The position numbers were made by a program, and so were the translations under genes. A DNA stretch of 64,000 nucleotides from Dethiobacter sp. (lineage in GTDB: Bacteria; Bacillota; Dethiobacteria; Dethiobacterales; Dethiobacteraceae): the NCBI GenBank assembly GCA_020725465.1, contig DYEY01000003.1, positions 1-64,000 on the forward strand, written 5' to 3'. The first letter of the stretch is position 1. The number at the start of each line of letters is the position of its first letter. The notes beneath the pieces were generated by a model, which was not told the DNA's origin, did not search any database, and saw only the letters and a program-made list of their open reading frames with translations. Shown one piece after another: positions 25,701-34,634 of the stretch.

Positions 25701-27157
25701 GAAAAACACAGAAACTGCTTTTTGAGTCGGGGCGGCCGGGCAGGCGCGGGGTTTCCCTGCCTGCCCTGGATGTGTCGGCAAGACCGCTGGAGGAATTGCT
25801 GCCGCAGGCCTTCAGGCGTCAGCTGCCTCTTGGCCTGCCGGAGTTGTCGGAGCCAGAGGTTGTGCGGCATTACACCGCACTGTCCACCCGCAACCACGGG
25901 GTGGATTCCGGGTTTTACCCCCTTGGCTCCTGTACCATGAAATACAACCCCAAGGTCAACGAAGAGGCGGCGGCGCTGCCTGGCTTCGCCTTGGTTCACC
26001 CCTGCCAGGAAGATGAAACCGTACAGGGGATATTGGAGTTGTTGTACGAGGCGGAGCAGTACCTGAAAGAAATTACCGGCATGGACCGGATCACCTTCCA
26101 ACCGGTGGCCGGTGCGCACGGTGAGCTGACCGGGCTCATGATGATCCAGGCTTACCACCGCTGGCACGGCCAGAACAGGGATAAGGTGCTGGTTCCCGAT
26201 TCGGCCCACGGCACCAACCCGGCCACGGCAGCCATGGCTGGCTTTGAGGTAATACAGGTGCCCTCCGACCAGCGGGGGTTGGTGGACCTGGCGGCACTGA
26301 AGGAGGCACTCGGCCCCGACACCGCGGCCCTGATGCTGACCAACCCCAACACCCTGGGCCTGTTTGAAGAAGATATCCTGGAGATCGCCGCGGCGGTCCA
26401 CGCCGCCGGCGGCCTGCTCTACTACGACGGGGCCAACCTCAACGCCGTTATGGGCTACGCCCGGCCCGGTGACATGGGGTTTGACGTGGTCCACCTCAAC
26501 CTGCACAAAACCTTTGCCACCCCGCACGGCGGCGGCGGTCCCGGCAGCGGCACTGTGGGTGTAAAGGAAAAACTGGCGCCTTTTCTGCCTTTGCCCCTGG
26601 TGGAGCGCGGTGAGGCGGGTTTTTACCTGGACCACGACCGGCCGCAGAGTATCGGCAGGGTGCACAGTTTTCACGGCAATTTTGGGGTGGTGGTCAAGGC
26701 TTACACCTACCTGCGCATGATGGGCGCCGATGGCCTGAAACAGGCCAGTGCCGATGCCGTTCTCAACGCCAACTACCTGATGCACCGCCTGAAACCCATC
26801 TTCCACCTGCCCTATGACCGCGTCTGCAAGCATGAATTTGTGCTCTCCGCCCGGGAACAGAAGAAAATGGGCGCCGGCGCCGGCGACATCGCCAAGGCGT
26901 TGCTTGATTTCGGCTTCCACCCACCCACGGTTTATTTCCCGCTGGTGGTGACGGAGGCGCTGATGGTGGAACCCACCGAAACCGAAAGCAGGGAAACCCT
27001 GGACTCTTTCGCGGAGGCTATGGCTGAAATTGCCCGCCTGGTACGGGAAGACCCGGAAAGAGTAAAAGAAGCCCCCCATACCACGGTGGTGGGCCGGCTG
27101 GACGAAGCCAGGGCGGTGCGGCAGCTGCGCGTCCGCTGGAGTAAAGAAGAAGCATGA
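25697..27157 (+). CDS. gcvPB: glycine dehydrogenase (decarboxylating) subunit 2
   Basis: 486 aa PLP-binding half of the split P protein. [18 protein letters not shown] carries the PLP lysine K271; [23 protein letters not shown] and [13 protein letters not shown] are conserved. ATG 25697 overlaps gcvPA by 4 bp. A large ORF on the other strand of this gene is a shadow of GC-rich codon use. Confidence 0.96.
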   Translation: MRKTQKLLFESGRPGRRGVSLPALDVSARPLEELLPQAFRRQLPLGLPELSEPEVVRHYTALSTRNHGVDSGFYPLGSCTMKYNPKVNEEAAALPGFALVHPCQEDETVQGILELLYEAEQYLKEITGMDRITFQPVAGAHGELTGLMMIQAYHRWHGQNRDKVLVPDSAHGTNPATAAMAGFEVIQVPSDQRGLVDLAALKEALGPDTAALMLTNPNTLGLFEEDILEIAAAVHAAGGLLYYDGANLNAVMGYARPGDMGFDVVHLNLHKTFATPHGGGGPGSGTVGVKEKLAPFLPLPLVERGEAGFYLDHDRPQSIGRVHSFHGNFGVVVKAYTYLRMMGADGLKQASADAVLNANYLMHRLKPIFHLPYDRVCKHEFVLSAREQKKMGAGAGDIAKALLDFGFHPPTVYFPLVVTEALMVEPTETESRETLDSFAEAMAEIARLVREDPERVKEAPHTTVVGRLDEARAVRQLRVRWSKEEA

Positions 27158-28026
27158 CCGCAAATGCTGCTATTGACGACCTGCTCCGGGAAGCCTGGGA
27201 TGTACGCCGGGCCAATTTTCCGCCCCGGCTGGAGTTTGTCTACCCTGCCGCCACCCTGCCGGTTTCCGTAACCGGCAGGGACTGCTCCCTGAACTGCGCC
27301 CACTGCGGCGGCCATTACTTAAGAACGATGGTTTCCCTGGAGACAGCGCTGGACATAAAGACGGGTACCAAAAAGAGCTACCTTGTGAGCGGCGGCTGTA
27401 ATCCGGAGGGGAGCGTTCCCCTGGCAGGGCATCTGGAGGGGATACGGGAACTGTCACAGCGGGGCCGGCTCAACCTCCACACCGGCCTGGCGGGAGAAAT
27501 GGAGACGGAAACGGTAGCGCTGGCTGACGTTATATCGTTTGATTTCGTGGTGGACGATAAAACCATCCGCGAAGTGTACGGGCTTCCTGCTGGCAGCGGG
27601 AAAAAGTACATCGAATCTTACCGCCGCCTGCGCCGCTATACCCGGGTGGTGCCGCACCTCTGCCTTGGCCTGAGGGGGGGCCGCATACACGGAGAACTGG
27701 AGGCGCTGTCTGCCCTGCAGCGGGAAGGGGCAGAGGCGATAAGCTTTATCGTATTCCGTCCGACGCCGGGTACCGCCTACGCCGACCGGGAACCGCCTCC
27801 CGTTTCGGAGGCGGTAGCGGTCATCGCTGCCGCCCGCCTCATGTTTCCCGCGGCGCCACTGTACCTGGGGTGCCTGCGCCCCGGCGGCACCTACCGCAGC
27901 ATGCTGGACAGCCTGGCGGTCAGGGCCGGGGTAAATAAAATCGTCCAGCCCAGCCCCGCGGCCCGGGACTTGGCGGTGCTGCTCGGCCTGGAAATCATAC
28001 GGACAGAGGAGTGTTGCTCGCTGTGA
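27154..28026 (+). CDS. radical SAM protein, probable LipS1/LipS2-type lipoyl synthase subunit (first)
   Basis: 290 aa radical SAM enzyme with cluster motif CSLNCAHC (C44, C48, C51), SAM-site features [14 protein letters not shown] and NLHTGL, and a C-terminal Cys pair (ECCSL). ATG overlaps gcvPB by 4 bp. Two successive radical SAM genes between gcvP and an octanoyltransferase, with no lipA in the window, match the layout described for the two-protein LipS1/LipS2 lipoyl synthase, in which each partner inserts sulfur into the octanoyl chain. I infer that role from family resemblance and context. A biotin-synthase-like enzyme with another substrate is the main alternative. Confidence 0.7.
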   Translation: MTANAAIDDLLREAWDVRRANFPPRLEFVYPAATLPVSVTGRDCSLNCAHCGGHYLRTMVSLETALDIKTGTKKSYLVSGGCNPEGSVPLAGHLEGIRELSQRGRLNLHTGLAGEMETETVALADVISFDFVVDDKTIREVYGLPAGSGKKYIESYRRLRRYTRVVPHLCLGLRGGRIHGELEALSALQREGAEAISFIVFRPTPGTAYADREPPPVSEAVAVIAAARLMFPAAPLYLGCLRPGGTYRSMLDSLAVRAGVNKIVQPSPAARDLAVLLGLEIIRTEECCSL

Positions 28027-29021
28027 TGAGGATATCCGCCGGTACGGCAGCTGTTTTGGGCTTAAAAAAAATCAGGATGGCCGTCATCCCCACCACCGCT
28101 TACCTACTCTGGGGTGACGGCTGCACCAGGCGGTGCGCTTTTTGCCCGCAGGCAGGAGGTAAGAAAAATGGTGCTGATCGCCTGGGCCGGGTTGACTGGC
28201 CGCTTTTTGCCGTATCGGAGCTGGAGGCGGGCTTTAGCCGGTCGGGGGAGGCGGGCCTGCAAAGAATTTGCCTGCAAGGTGTGTGGACCGGCCGGGGCAT
28301 ACCGGAATTGGCGGCGCTGGTGCAGAGGCTGAAAACTGTCTCTGCGCTTCCGGTCTGTGTTTCCGCCTGGATTGATCAAGTGCGGGAGGCGGAGGAACTG
28401 CTGCAGGCCGGGGCCGAGCGGGTCAGCATCGCCCTGGATGCGGCTGCACCGGAGGTTTACGCCGCAATTAAAGGGGGTTCTTTTGAGCGGAGGCTGGAGT
28501 TGCTACTTACCTGCGCCCGCCGCCGGCCGGGGCGCATCGTTACCCACCTGATTTGCGGTCTGGGTGAAACCGAGCGGGAGTTGCTGGCGCTCACAGCCGA
28601 ACTACAAAAAGAGCAGGTGACGGTGGCCCTGTTCGCCTTTACCCCGCTTAAAGGCACGGCGCTCTCCGGGCGCAGGCCGCCTGAACCGGCACAGTACCGC
28701 CGCCTTCAGGCCGCCTGCTACCTGCTGCGCACCGGGCTGGTGCCGTTTTCCCGGTTTGTGTTCAGCCCGGAAGGTCGCCTGCTGTCTCTTGGGCTGTCTT
28801 TGGAGGAACTGCAAGACACCCTCAAAGACGGGGAGGCTTTCCGCACCAGCGGCTGCCCCGGCTGTAACCGCCCCTATTACAACGAACGCCCCGGCGGCTT
28901 TATATACAACTACCCAAGGCCCCTCACCGCCGCGGAGACTAAAGAGGCCATGGCACTGCTGGCGGCGGGCCTGGACGGGAGGGGGGAAGACGGTGTGGGA
29001 AAAATGGCGGCTCATCACTGA
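28023..29021 (+). CDS. radical SAM protein, probable LipS1/LipS2-type lipoyl synthase subunit (second)
   Basis: About 332 aa. The motif CTRRCAFC gives C34, C38 and C41; a C-terminal Cys motif SGCPGCNRPYYNERPGG near 280-296 could bind an auxiliary Fe-S cluster, the sulfur donor in known lipoyl synthases. QRICLQGVW and THLICGLGETE are radical SAM barrel motifs. The start is uncertain: GTG 28023 gives a GTGA overlap with the previous stop and AGAGGAG at 28005-28011 lies upstream, but ATG 28026 is possible. It overlaps the octanoyltransferase gene by 29 bp. Confidence 0.7.
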   Translation: MMRISAGTAAVLGLKKIRMAVIPTTAYLLWGDGCTRRCAFCPQAGGKKNGADRLGRVDWPLFAVSELEAGFSRSGEAGLQRICLQGVWTGRGIPELAALVQRLKTVSALPVCVSAWIDQVREAEELLQAGAERVSIALDAAAPEVYAAIKGGSFERRLELLLTCARRRPGRIVTHLICGLGETERELLALTAELQKEQVTVALFAFTPLKGTALSGRRPPEPAQYRRLQAACYLLRTGLVPFSRFVFSPEGRLLSLGLSLEELQDTLKDGEAFRTSGCPGCNRPYYNERPGGFIYNYPRPLTAAETKEAMALLAAGLDGRGEDGVGKMAAHH

Positions 29022-29760
29022 CCCGGCCCTCCCCGGCGTTGTCAATATGGCCCGGGACCTGGCCATTCTGGAGCAGGTGGCCGCGGGGGAGGCGCCGCCC
29101 ACCCTGCGCTTTTATTCCTGGAGTCCCCCGGCCATATCCCTTGGCCACTTTCAACAGGAGGAAGATATTGTGGACACCGGCGCCTGCCGGCGGCTGGGCA
29201 TTGAGATAGTCAGGCGCCCCACCGGGGGCAGGGCGCTCCTGCACCACCGTGAACTGACCTACAGCGTGGTCCTGCCCGAAACCCACCCTCTGTTGCCAAA
29301 AGGGGTACTGCTGTCCTACCGGCTGCTTAGCACAGCCATAGTCAGCGGCCTGCAGCGTCTCGGCATCAACGCCGAAATGGCACCGGGGGAGAGCAGGGGG
29401 CCGGGCCTGGCTCCGGGTTCCTGCTTTGATACCCCATCCGCTTACGAGGTGCAGGTGGCGGGGAAAAAGGTGGCGGGCAGCGCCCAGCTGCGCCGGGATG
29501 GTGTGCTGCTCCAGCACGGTTCCATTTTGCAGGAACTTTCCCTGGATCTCTACCGGCAGGTTTTGCCCGTCAGAGGCGGCGATGACAGTCATTATATGGA
29601 GAAGCTGGCCGCCCGGGCGGCCGGCCTGGATGACCTGGGCTACCGGTTCAGCCTGGAAGATCTGGCCCTGGCGATCTGCGCAGGCTTTGCCGAAGTTTTT
29701 AATATGGAATTTGCCAATGGAGAGGGGCAAGACAAATGCAGAATTACCAACTGGCCGTGA
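28993..29760 (+). CDS. LipM-like octanoyltransferase / lipoate-protein ligase family
   Basis: 255 aa member of the BPL/LplA/LipB superfamily. APPTLRFYSWSPPAISLGHFQ, RRPTGGRALLHHRELTYSVV, SCFDTPSAYEVQVAGKK and VAGSAQLRRDGVLLQHGSI closely follow Bacillus LipM, including the acyl-accepting cysteine (C144 here). LipM moves octanoate from acyl carrier protein to GcvH. GTG 28993 is chosen because GGGGGGA at 28981-28987 precedes it; an ORF reading from 28756 is out-of-frame shadow of the radical SAM gene. Completes an in-operon route to lipoyl-GcvH. Confidence 0.82.
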   Translation: MWEKWRLITDPALPGVVNMARDLAILEQVAAGEAPPTLRFYSWSPPAISLGHFQQEEDIVDTGACRRLGIEIVRRPTGGRALLHHRELTYSVVLPETHPLLPKGVLLSYRLLSTAIVSGLQRLGINAEMAPGESRGPGLAPGSCFDTPSAYEVQVAGKKVAGSAQLRRDGVLLQHGSILQELSLDLYRQVLPVRGGDDSHYMEKLAARAAGLDDLGYRFSLEDLALAICAGFAEVFNMEFANGEGQDKCRITNWP

Positions 29761-31133
29761 TTGGCGGTGGACCGGGAGGGTACACGGCGGCCCTGCGCGC
29801 CGCCGCCCTTGGGCTGAAGACTGTTCTGATTGAGAAAGAGAAACTGGGGGGGACATGCCTGCACCACGGCTGCATCCCCACCAAGACGCTGTTTCACTGC
29901 GCCGAGCTGTACGGTAAATTAAAAAAGGCGGGGGAGTTCGGCTTCAGTACCGGCCATGTCGGTTTCTCCTATGCCAAAATCCAGGAGCGGAAAGCGTCCG
30001 TGGTGTCAAGCCTGGCCGGCAACCTGTCCAGGCTGCTCAAAAAAGCGGGTGTGGAAGTGGTTGGTGGCACCGCGCGCTTCCTTTCGTCCGACCTGATTGA
30101 GGTGGAGACCGCGGGAGGGGAAAAACGGCGGCTTGGCGCGGGCAAAGTTATTTTGGCACCGGGCGCCAGGGAAATATTTCCCCCGGTTCCCGGCATAGAC
30201 CTGCCGGGGATACTCACTTCCCGCGAAGCCCTGGAATTAAAAGAAATCCCTGCCAGTCTGGCGGTTATCGGCGGCGGGGTTATAGCCCTGGAGCTGGCTT
30301 CGATTTTTGCCTCATTTGGCTGTGACGTCACCATAATTCAGCGCAGCATCCTGCTGCGCCGGGAAGACAGGGAGATGGTGCGCCGCCTCACGCCGTATCT
30401 GCGCAGGCAGGGGATTAAGATAATGACGGAAACCGCGCTGGGGAACATTGCGCTTGCTGAAGACGGGTATATTCTCACTGTAAACACCAAACGCGGTGAC
30501 GAGACACTGCGCTTTGGGGCGGTGCTGGTAGCGGTGGGGCGCGGGCCGGTGACGGACGGCATGGACCTGGAAATGGCCGGCGTAAAGTACAGCGATAAGG
30601 GCATTGCAGTAAACCAATATATGGCAACCAACGTACCCGGCATCTACGCCATCGGTGACGCTGCTACCCCCGGTTATTTCCTGGCCCACACGGCGGCCCA
30701 CCAGGGCATGGTGGCGGCGGAAAACGCCGCCGGCCTGAACTCCGTCTTTCATGATAAGGCTATCCCGGTCTGTATCTTCACCCAGCCGGTAATGGCCCGG
30801 GTGGGCCTGACGGAAGAAGAGGCAAAAGAGCAGGGGTACGACGTACAGGTGGGTAAATTCCCCTTCTCCGCCAACGGCAAGGCTTTTCTCCAGGACGAGG
30901 CCGACGGTATCGTCAAGATAATTGCCGACGGCAAAGACGGTCCGGTCATCGGCGTCCATATCCTGGGCCCACACGCCTCTGACCTGATCCAGGAGGGCAC
31001 CTTGGCCGTGGCCGCCGGTATCAGAGTCCCGGAGCTGATGGACCTGATCCATCCCCACCCCACCTTAAGCGAAGCCTTCTGGGAAGCTACCCTTGCCATC
31101 GGCAAATCCCCCCTCCACCTGGAGCACTGGTAA
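29736..31133 (+). CDS. lpdA: dihydrolipoyl dehydrogenase (L protein)
   Basis: 465 aa flavoprotein disulfide reductase that reoxidises dihydrolipoyl-GcvH with NAD+. FAD site GGGPGG at 10-15, redox pair C41/C46 in GGTCLHHGCIPTKTL, second GxGxxG AVIGGGVIALELA near 175, FAD-binding YAIGDAATPGYFLAH, and catalytic HPHPTLSEAFWEA near the C-terminus. ATG 29736 overlaps the previous gene by 25 bp and has GAGAGGGG upstream. Last gene of the glycine operon. Confidence 0.95.
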   Translation: MQNYQLAVIGGGPGGYTAALRAAALGLKTVLIEKEKLGGTCLHHGCIPTKTLFHCAELYGKLKKAGEFGFSTGHVGFSYAKIQERKASVVSSLAGNLSRLLKKAGVEVVGGTARFLSSDLIEVETAGGEKRRLGAGKVILAPGAREIFPPVPGIDLPGILTSREALELKEIPASLAVIGGGVIALELASIFASFGCDVTIIQRSILLRREDREMVRRLTPYLRRQGIKIMTETALGNIALAEDGYILTVNTKRGDETLRFGAVLVAVGRGPVTDGMDLEMAGVKYSDKGIAVNQYMATNVPGIYAIGDAATPGYFLAHTAAHQGMVAAENAAGLNSVFHDKAIPVCIFTQPVMARVGLTEEEAKEQGYDVQVGKFPFSANGKAFLQDEADGIVKIIADGKDGPVIGVHILGPHASDLIQEGTLAVAAGIRVPELMDLIHPHPTLSEAFWEATLAIGKSPLHLEHW

Positions 31134-31137
31134 GGCA

Positions 31138-31166
31138 GTGTCAGGGGGACGGGGGAACTGACACCC
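31138..31166. repeat. G-rich intergenic repeat, copy 1
   Basis: GTGTCAGGGGGACGGGGG at 31138-31155 followed closely by TGACACCC (31159-31166), so GTGTCA/TGACAC form a terminal inverted repeat. It fills the gap between the convergent lpdA and CoA-transferase genes. An 18-base exact copy in the opposite orientation lies at 40373-40390. Confidence 0.75.
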
Positions 31167-31171
31167 CCCCG

Positions 31172-33088
31172 TCAGGTAACATAAGCCGGCTCGGTGGTTC
31201 TCAGGTTTTTGGTCAATATTATCATCCCGCTGGCCGGTCTCTTTTCAACGGTAAAGCCATGCTGTTTCAGCAGCTCAAGGGTGGGTGTGTTTGAGGTCAT
31301 GACCTCGGCCACCAGCTCCAGCAGCCCCTGTTTCACAGCCAGGTGAATTATTGCTGACAGCAAAGTGCCGCCGATGCCCTGGCGGTGGAAATCATCCCTG
31401 ACAATAAGACCGATTTCCGCTCTCAGCGTTCCGGCAAGGATGCCATACTGGCCGATTCCCACCACCAGCTCCCGGCCCTCTTTTTCGATGATGGCCAGGA
31501 GTTCCATTTCCTCGGTATAGTCTATTACGACAAAGTCTTTCTGCAGGATCTCGTGGGGCATATCTTTGCGGGCCGAAGCAAAGCGCTTGTACCTGGAGGC
31601 GTCGGAGACTGCATAAAAAAATTCTTTAAGCAGCGGTTCGTCGCTCAGCTTAACCGGTCTAAGGAACAGGGTAAGACCGGTTTTGGTGGTACGGTATGTT
31701 TCCAGGTCATAAGGGTATTCGCCTTTTTCTCCGGGCAGGAAGGCCTGGTCGGCATAAATAAGCGAGAGTTTTTTGGCTTCCTCAATCAGCCAGGGGCGGA
31801 ACCGGGGATGGGCGATGGCGATCAGGGCCATCGCCCTTTCCCTGATGTTTTTACCGTGCAGGTAGGCCCGGCCGTATTCGGTCACCACGTAGCCAATATC
31901 GCCCCTGGTCAGGGTCACACCGGCTCCTTCCTTCAAAAACGGGACAATCCGGGAAATTTTACCATCTTCGGTGGTGGATTGCAGGGCAATAACCGCCTTA
32001 CCGCCCGGCGCCAGGGCGGCGCCGCGGATAAAATCGGCTTGGCCGCCGATGCCGCTGTAAAAAAACTTACCGATGGACTCTGAGCTTACCTGGCCGGTGA
32101 GGTCCACTTCCAGGGCGCTGTTAATGGCCACAATATTCTTCTGGCCGGCTATGGTGAGCAGGCTGTTGGTATATTCGATACTGCGCATCTCAATGGCCGG
32201 GTTGTCACGGATATACCGGTAAGTTGCCTCTGTGCCCATGCAAAAGGAGGCTACCGTTTTGCCCCGATCCAGCGTTTTACAACTGTTGTTTATAACACCG
32301 GTTTTCATAAGCTCAATAATTCCGTCGGTCAGAAGTTCGGAATGTACTCCCAGGTTTTTTCTGCCGGCCAGACTGCTCAGGATGGCGTTGGGTATGCTGC
32401 CGTAGCCTACCTGGATGGTATCGCCATCCTCCACGATTTCCGCCACGTACCTGCCCACAGCTTTGGTGACGTCACCCGGTGCGGGATTCTTATACTGCAG
32501 CAGGGGTTCTTCGTATATAATAAAAAAGTCCACGCTTTCGGCAGAGATAAACGTATCGCCATGAACACGGGGCATTTCGGGATTGATCTGGACAATGACC
32601 AGGTTTGCGCTTTCTGCTGCGGCCTTAACTATATCAACACTGATGCCGAGACTCAGGAAACCATGCCTGTCCGGTGTTGAAGTCTGAATCAGGGCCACGT
32701 CGATGGGCACCAGGCCGCGCCGGAAAAGCGAAGGCACCCGGGACAAAAAAACAGGGGTATAGTCAGCCTGCCCCCTGTTGACCACATCCCGGGTGTTATC
32801 TCCGATGAAAAACGAGTTGTGCCTGAAGGTATATTTAAACTTTTCGCTGGTATAGGGAGCAACACCCAGGGTCCACACCTGCAGTACTTCGGCGTCAAAG
32901 AAACAGCCTGGGTTTTTCTCCACGTGGTCTATCAGGGCGCGAACCAGGTACTGCGGTTCGCCGCAGCCGGTACCGATAAAAATACGGTCACCGGCCCTGA
33001 TGTTGCTGAAAATCCTGTCATTCGATACAAATTTCTCCGGGTATGCCTTCTTTAACCTGTCAAGGTACCTCCGCTCATGCTTTCTCAC
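31172..33088 (-). CDS. acetyl-CoA hydrolase/CoA-transferase fused to GNAT acetyltransferase domain
   Basis: 638 aa. Residues about 20-435 are an acetyl-CoA hydrolase/transferase (4-hydroxybutyrate CoA-transferase type): IFIGTGCGEPQYLV, QVGYGSIPNAILSSL, GVHSELLTDG, INSALEVDLTGQVSSES, GIGGQADFIRGA, YVVTEYGRAYLHGKNIRERA. Residues about 475-630 form a GNAT domain with the acetyl-CoA loop RDDFHRQGIGGTLL. GTG 33086-33088 is chosen since GGAGG (33097-33101) is 8 bases away; an in-frame extension to 33199 lacks a ribosome site. Such fusions may couple acyl-CoA level to lysine acetylation. Monocistronic. Confidence 0.85.
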   Translation of the reverse strand: MRKHERRYLDRLKKAYPEKFVSNDRIFSNIRAGDRIFIGTGCGEPQYLVRALIDHVEKNPGCFFDAEVLQVWTLGVAPYTSEKFKYTFRHNSFFIGDNTRDVVNRGQADYTPVFLSRVPSLFRRGLVPIDVALIQTSTPDRHGFLSLGISVDIVKAAAESANLVIVQINPEMPRVHGDTFISAESVDFFIIYEEPLLQYKNPAPGDVTKAVGRYVAEIVEDGDTIQVGYGSIPNAILSSLAGRKNLGVHSELLTDGIIELMKTGVINNSCKTLDRGKTVASFCMGTEATYRYIRDNPAIEMRSIEYTNSLLTIAGQKNIVAINSALEVDLTGQVSSESIGKFFYSGIGGQADFIRGAALAPGGKAVIALQSTTEDGKISRIVPFLKEGAGVTLTRGDIGYVVTEYGRAYLHGKNIRERAMALIAIAHPRFRPWLIEEAKKLSLIYADQAFLPGEKGEYPYDLETYRTTKTGLTLFLRPVKLSDEPLLKEFFYAVSDASRYKRFASARKDMPHEILQKDFVVIDYTEEMELLAIIEKEGRELVVGIGQYGILAGTLRAEIGLIVRDDFHRQGIGGTLLSAIIHLAVKQGLLELVAEVMTSNTPTLELLKQHGFTVEKRPASGMIILTKNLRTTEPAYVT

Positions 33089-33224
33089 GGAATACACCTC
33101 CGGACAAAGGATTTTGGTACAGCCTGTGATTATTGCCATTGTTAATATTCGTTGTGGAGAAAAAGAAACCTGCCAGGCAGCTGAAATATGGCAGGGCATG
33201 ACTCTGATTTCTAAATTGTGCGCT

Positions 33225-34520
33225 TCAGGGAGCGGTAACTTCTGTTGCTGCCTTCTCAGCGTTTACCAGGCCGCTGCCCTGGCTGTTGGCGTCCAGTCCC
33301 AGGTCCCGGGCTGTATCCGCCAATATTAGCTTAACTTCATCCGGGGTCAGGCTTTGATTGAGCTGCAGAAGCTGAGCCACCACTCCGGCACAGAGCGGGG
33401 TTGACATGGAAGTGCCGGAAAGGGAGAGATACCACAGCCCTACCCGGGCCTGTTTGGCTTGTTTGTCAAGGAATGAGCCAGGTGAGCGCAGTGAAACCAC
33501 GTTTACACCGGGGGCCAGCAGATCAGGCTTAACCAGGCCGTCGGGAGTGGGGCCTCTGCTGGAGAAGGGGGCTATGGTATCATCGTCCGCCCCGGATGTG
33601 CCGGCGTCGTCGCTGGCACCCACGGTGATAACCAGTGGAGAGATGCCCGGAGAATTGACGGTACACGGTTCCGGCCCGCCGTTGCCGGCTGCGGTACAAA
33701 CCACCAGCCCCTCCCGCCAGGCTGCCTCTACCGCCTGGCAGACCGGGTCTTCCCGGTGGGAGAGCCTGGCTTCGCTGCCAAGAGACAGGTTAAGGATCCT
33801 GATGCCCAGTCTCCGCCGGTTATCGACGCACCACTGTACTCCGGCAATTACGGTGGAAAGGGAGCCGGTGCCGGTTTTATTCAATACTTTAATTCCCACC
33901 AGGCCGGCTTCGGGAGCCGGGGCACGGTACAGGCCGCCCGATTCTTTCCCGTTGCCGGCGGCGTTGCCGGCGACGTGGGTGCCGTGGCCGTTGTCATCAT
34001 ATGGCTGTTTTCTGTTTTTGATAAAATCTGCAAAGCCCACTATCCGCCCGGCCAGGTCCGGGTGGTTATAAATGCCGGTATCCAGTATGGCCATCACTAC
34101 TCCCCGGCCGGTAAGGCCCCGTTTCCAGAGGGCCGGAGCCCTTACGGTATGGGAGGCGGTGTCCAGCACCGCCCTTACCTCGGCATCATAATAAATCTTC
34201 CTGACCCTGTGGTCGGAGGCCAGCGCTTTCAGCGCAGCGGCGTTGACCCTGGAGGAGAAAGCGTTGATCAGTTTCAGCTCCCGCCTGACCCGGCAGCCGG
34301 CCATTGCCGCCACGGTACCAGGTGAGATTGCTCCGGCCGGTGTTTTCATCTGTACAATAACGGGAATTTTGCGCCAGCGTGTCCTGAAACCTCTGAGTAG
34401 CCGCTGGGTGAAACAGGGCACGTAGCGGACGGGCCGGTACCAGCCAAGGCAGCGCTGACGCAGTGCCGGGTCGAGCTTGTGACCTGTGGAGCGGAGCCAG
34501 CTGACTTCCTGGTAGATCAT
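33225..34520 (-). CDS. S8 family serine peptidase (subtilase)
   Basis: 431 aa. The catalytic triad is intact: Asp147 (AILDTGIYNHPDL), His179 (DNGHGTHVAG) and Ser371 (GTSMSTP), with oxyanion Asn280 (AAGNGGP). An N-terminal region of about 120 residues resembles an inhibitor I9-type propeptide, without an evident signal peptide, as in intracellular AprX-type subtilases. ATG 34518-34520 lies 7 bases after AAAGGGG; that ribosome site is enclosed in an 11-bp inverted repeat. Monocistronic. Confidence 0.88.
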   Translation of the reverse strand: MIYQEVSWLRSTGHKLDPALRQRCLGWYRPVRYVPCFTQRLLRGFRTRWRKIPVIVQMKTPAGAISPGTVAAMAGCRVRRELKLINAFSSRVNAAALKALASDHRVRKIYYDAEVRAVLDTASHTVRAPALWKRGLTGRGVVMAILDTGIYNHPDLAGRIVGFADFIKNRKQPYDDNGHGTHVAGNAAGNGKESGGLYRAPAPEAGLVGIKVLNKTGTGSLSTVIAGVQWCVDNRRRLGIRILNLSLGSEARLSHREDPVCQAVEAAWREGLVVCTAAGNGGPEPCTVNSPGISPLVITVGASDDAGTSGADDDTIAPFSSRGPTPDGLVKPDLLAPGVNVVSLRSPGSFLDKQAKQARVGLWYLSLSGTSMSTPLCAGVVAQLLQLNQSLTPDEVKLILADTARDLGLDANSQGSGLVNAEKAATEVTAP

Positions 34521-34527
34521 GGGCAAA

Positions 34528-34567
34528 CCCCTTTACATTTGGTGGTATATTACCATATGTAAAGGGG
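34528..34567 (-). promoter_or_regulatory. 11-bp inverted repeat enclosing the subtilase ribosome binding site
   Basis: On the minus strand CCCCTTTACAT (34567-34557), 18 bases, then ATGTAAAGGGG (34538-34528), a perfect inverted repeat. The second arm includes the AAAGGGG ribosome site of the subtilase. An mRNA starting upstream could fold and hide it. As DNA it also contains the smaller palindrome TGGTA-TAT-TACCA (34543-34555), so an operator is an alternative. Confidence 0.6.
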
Positions 34568-34583
34568 CTGCGGCCGGTCACTC

Positions 34584-34614
34584 CAAAAAACAGGACGGTT
34601 AAAAAACCGTCCTG
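34584..34614 (-). terminator. intrinsic terminator of the nitronate monooxygenase-like gene
   Basis: CAGGACGGTT/AACCGTCCTG 10-bp perfect stem (34591-34600 with 34605-34614), loop of four A; on the minus strand it is followed by six T. Confidence 0.85.
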
Positions 34615-34634
34615 CCTGGATTTAGGGATTTTAT

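Noticed and set aside
25601-27163. 520-codon open frame on the minus strand opposite gcvPA/gcvPB
   Set aside because: It is a shadow of GC-rich third positions; gcvPB on the plus strand is complete with all motifs, and the minus frame has no recognisable domain or ribosome site.
28756-28992. N-terminal extension of the LipM-like protein
   Set aside because: Reads out of frame through the radical SAM gene with Cys/Thr/Pro-rich nonsense; GTG 28993 has a clear ribosome site.
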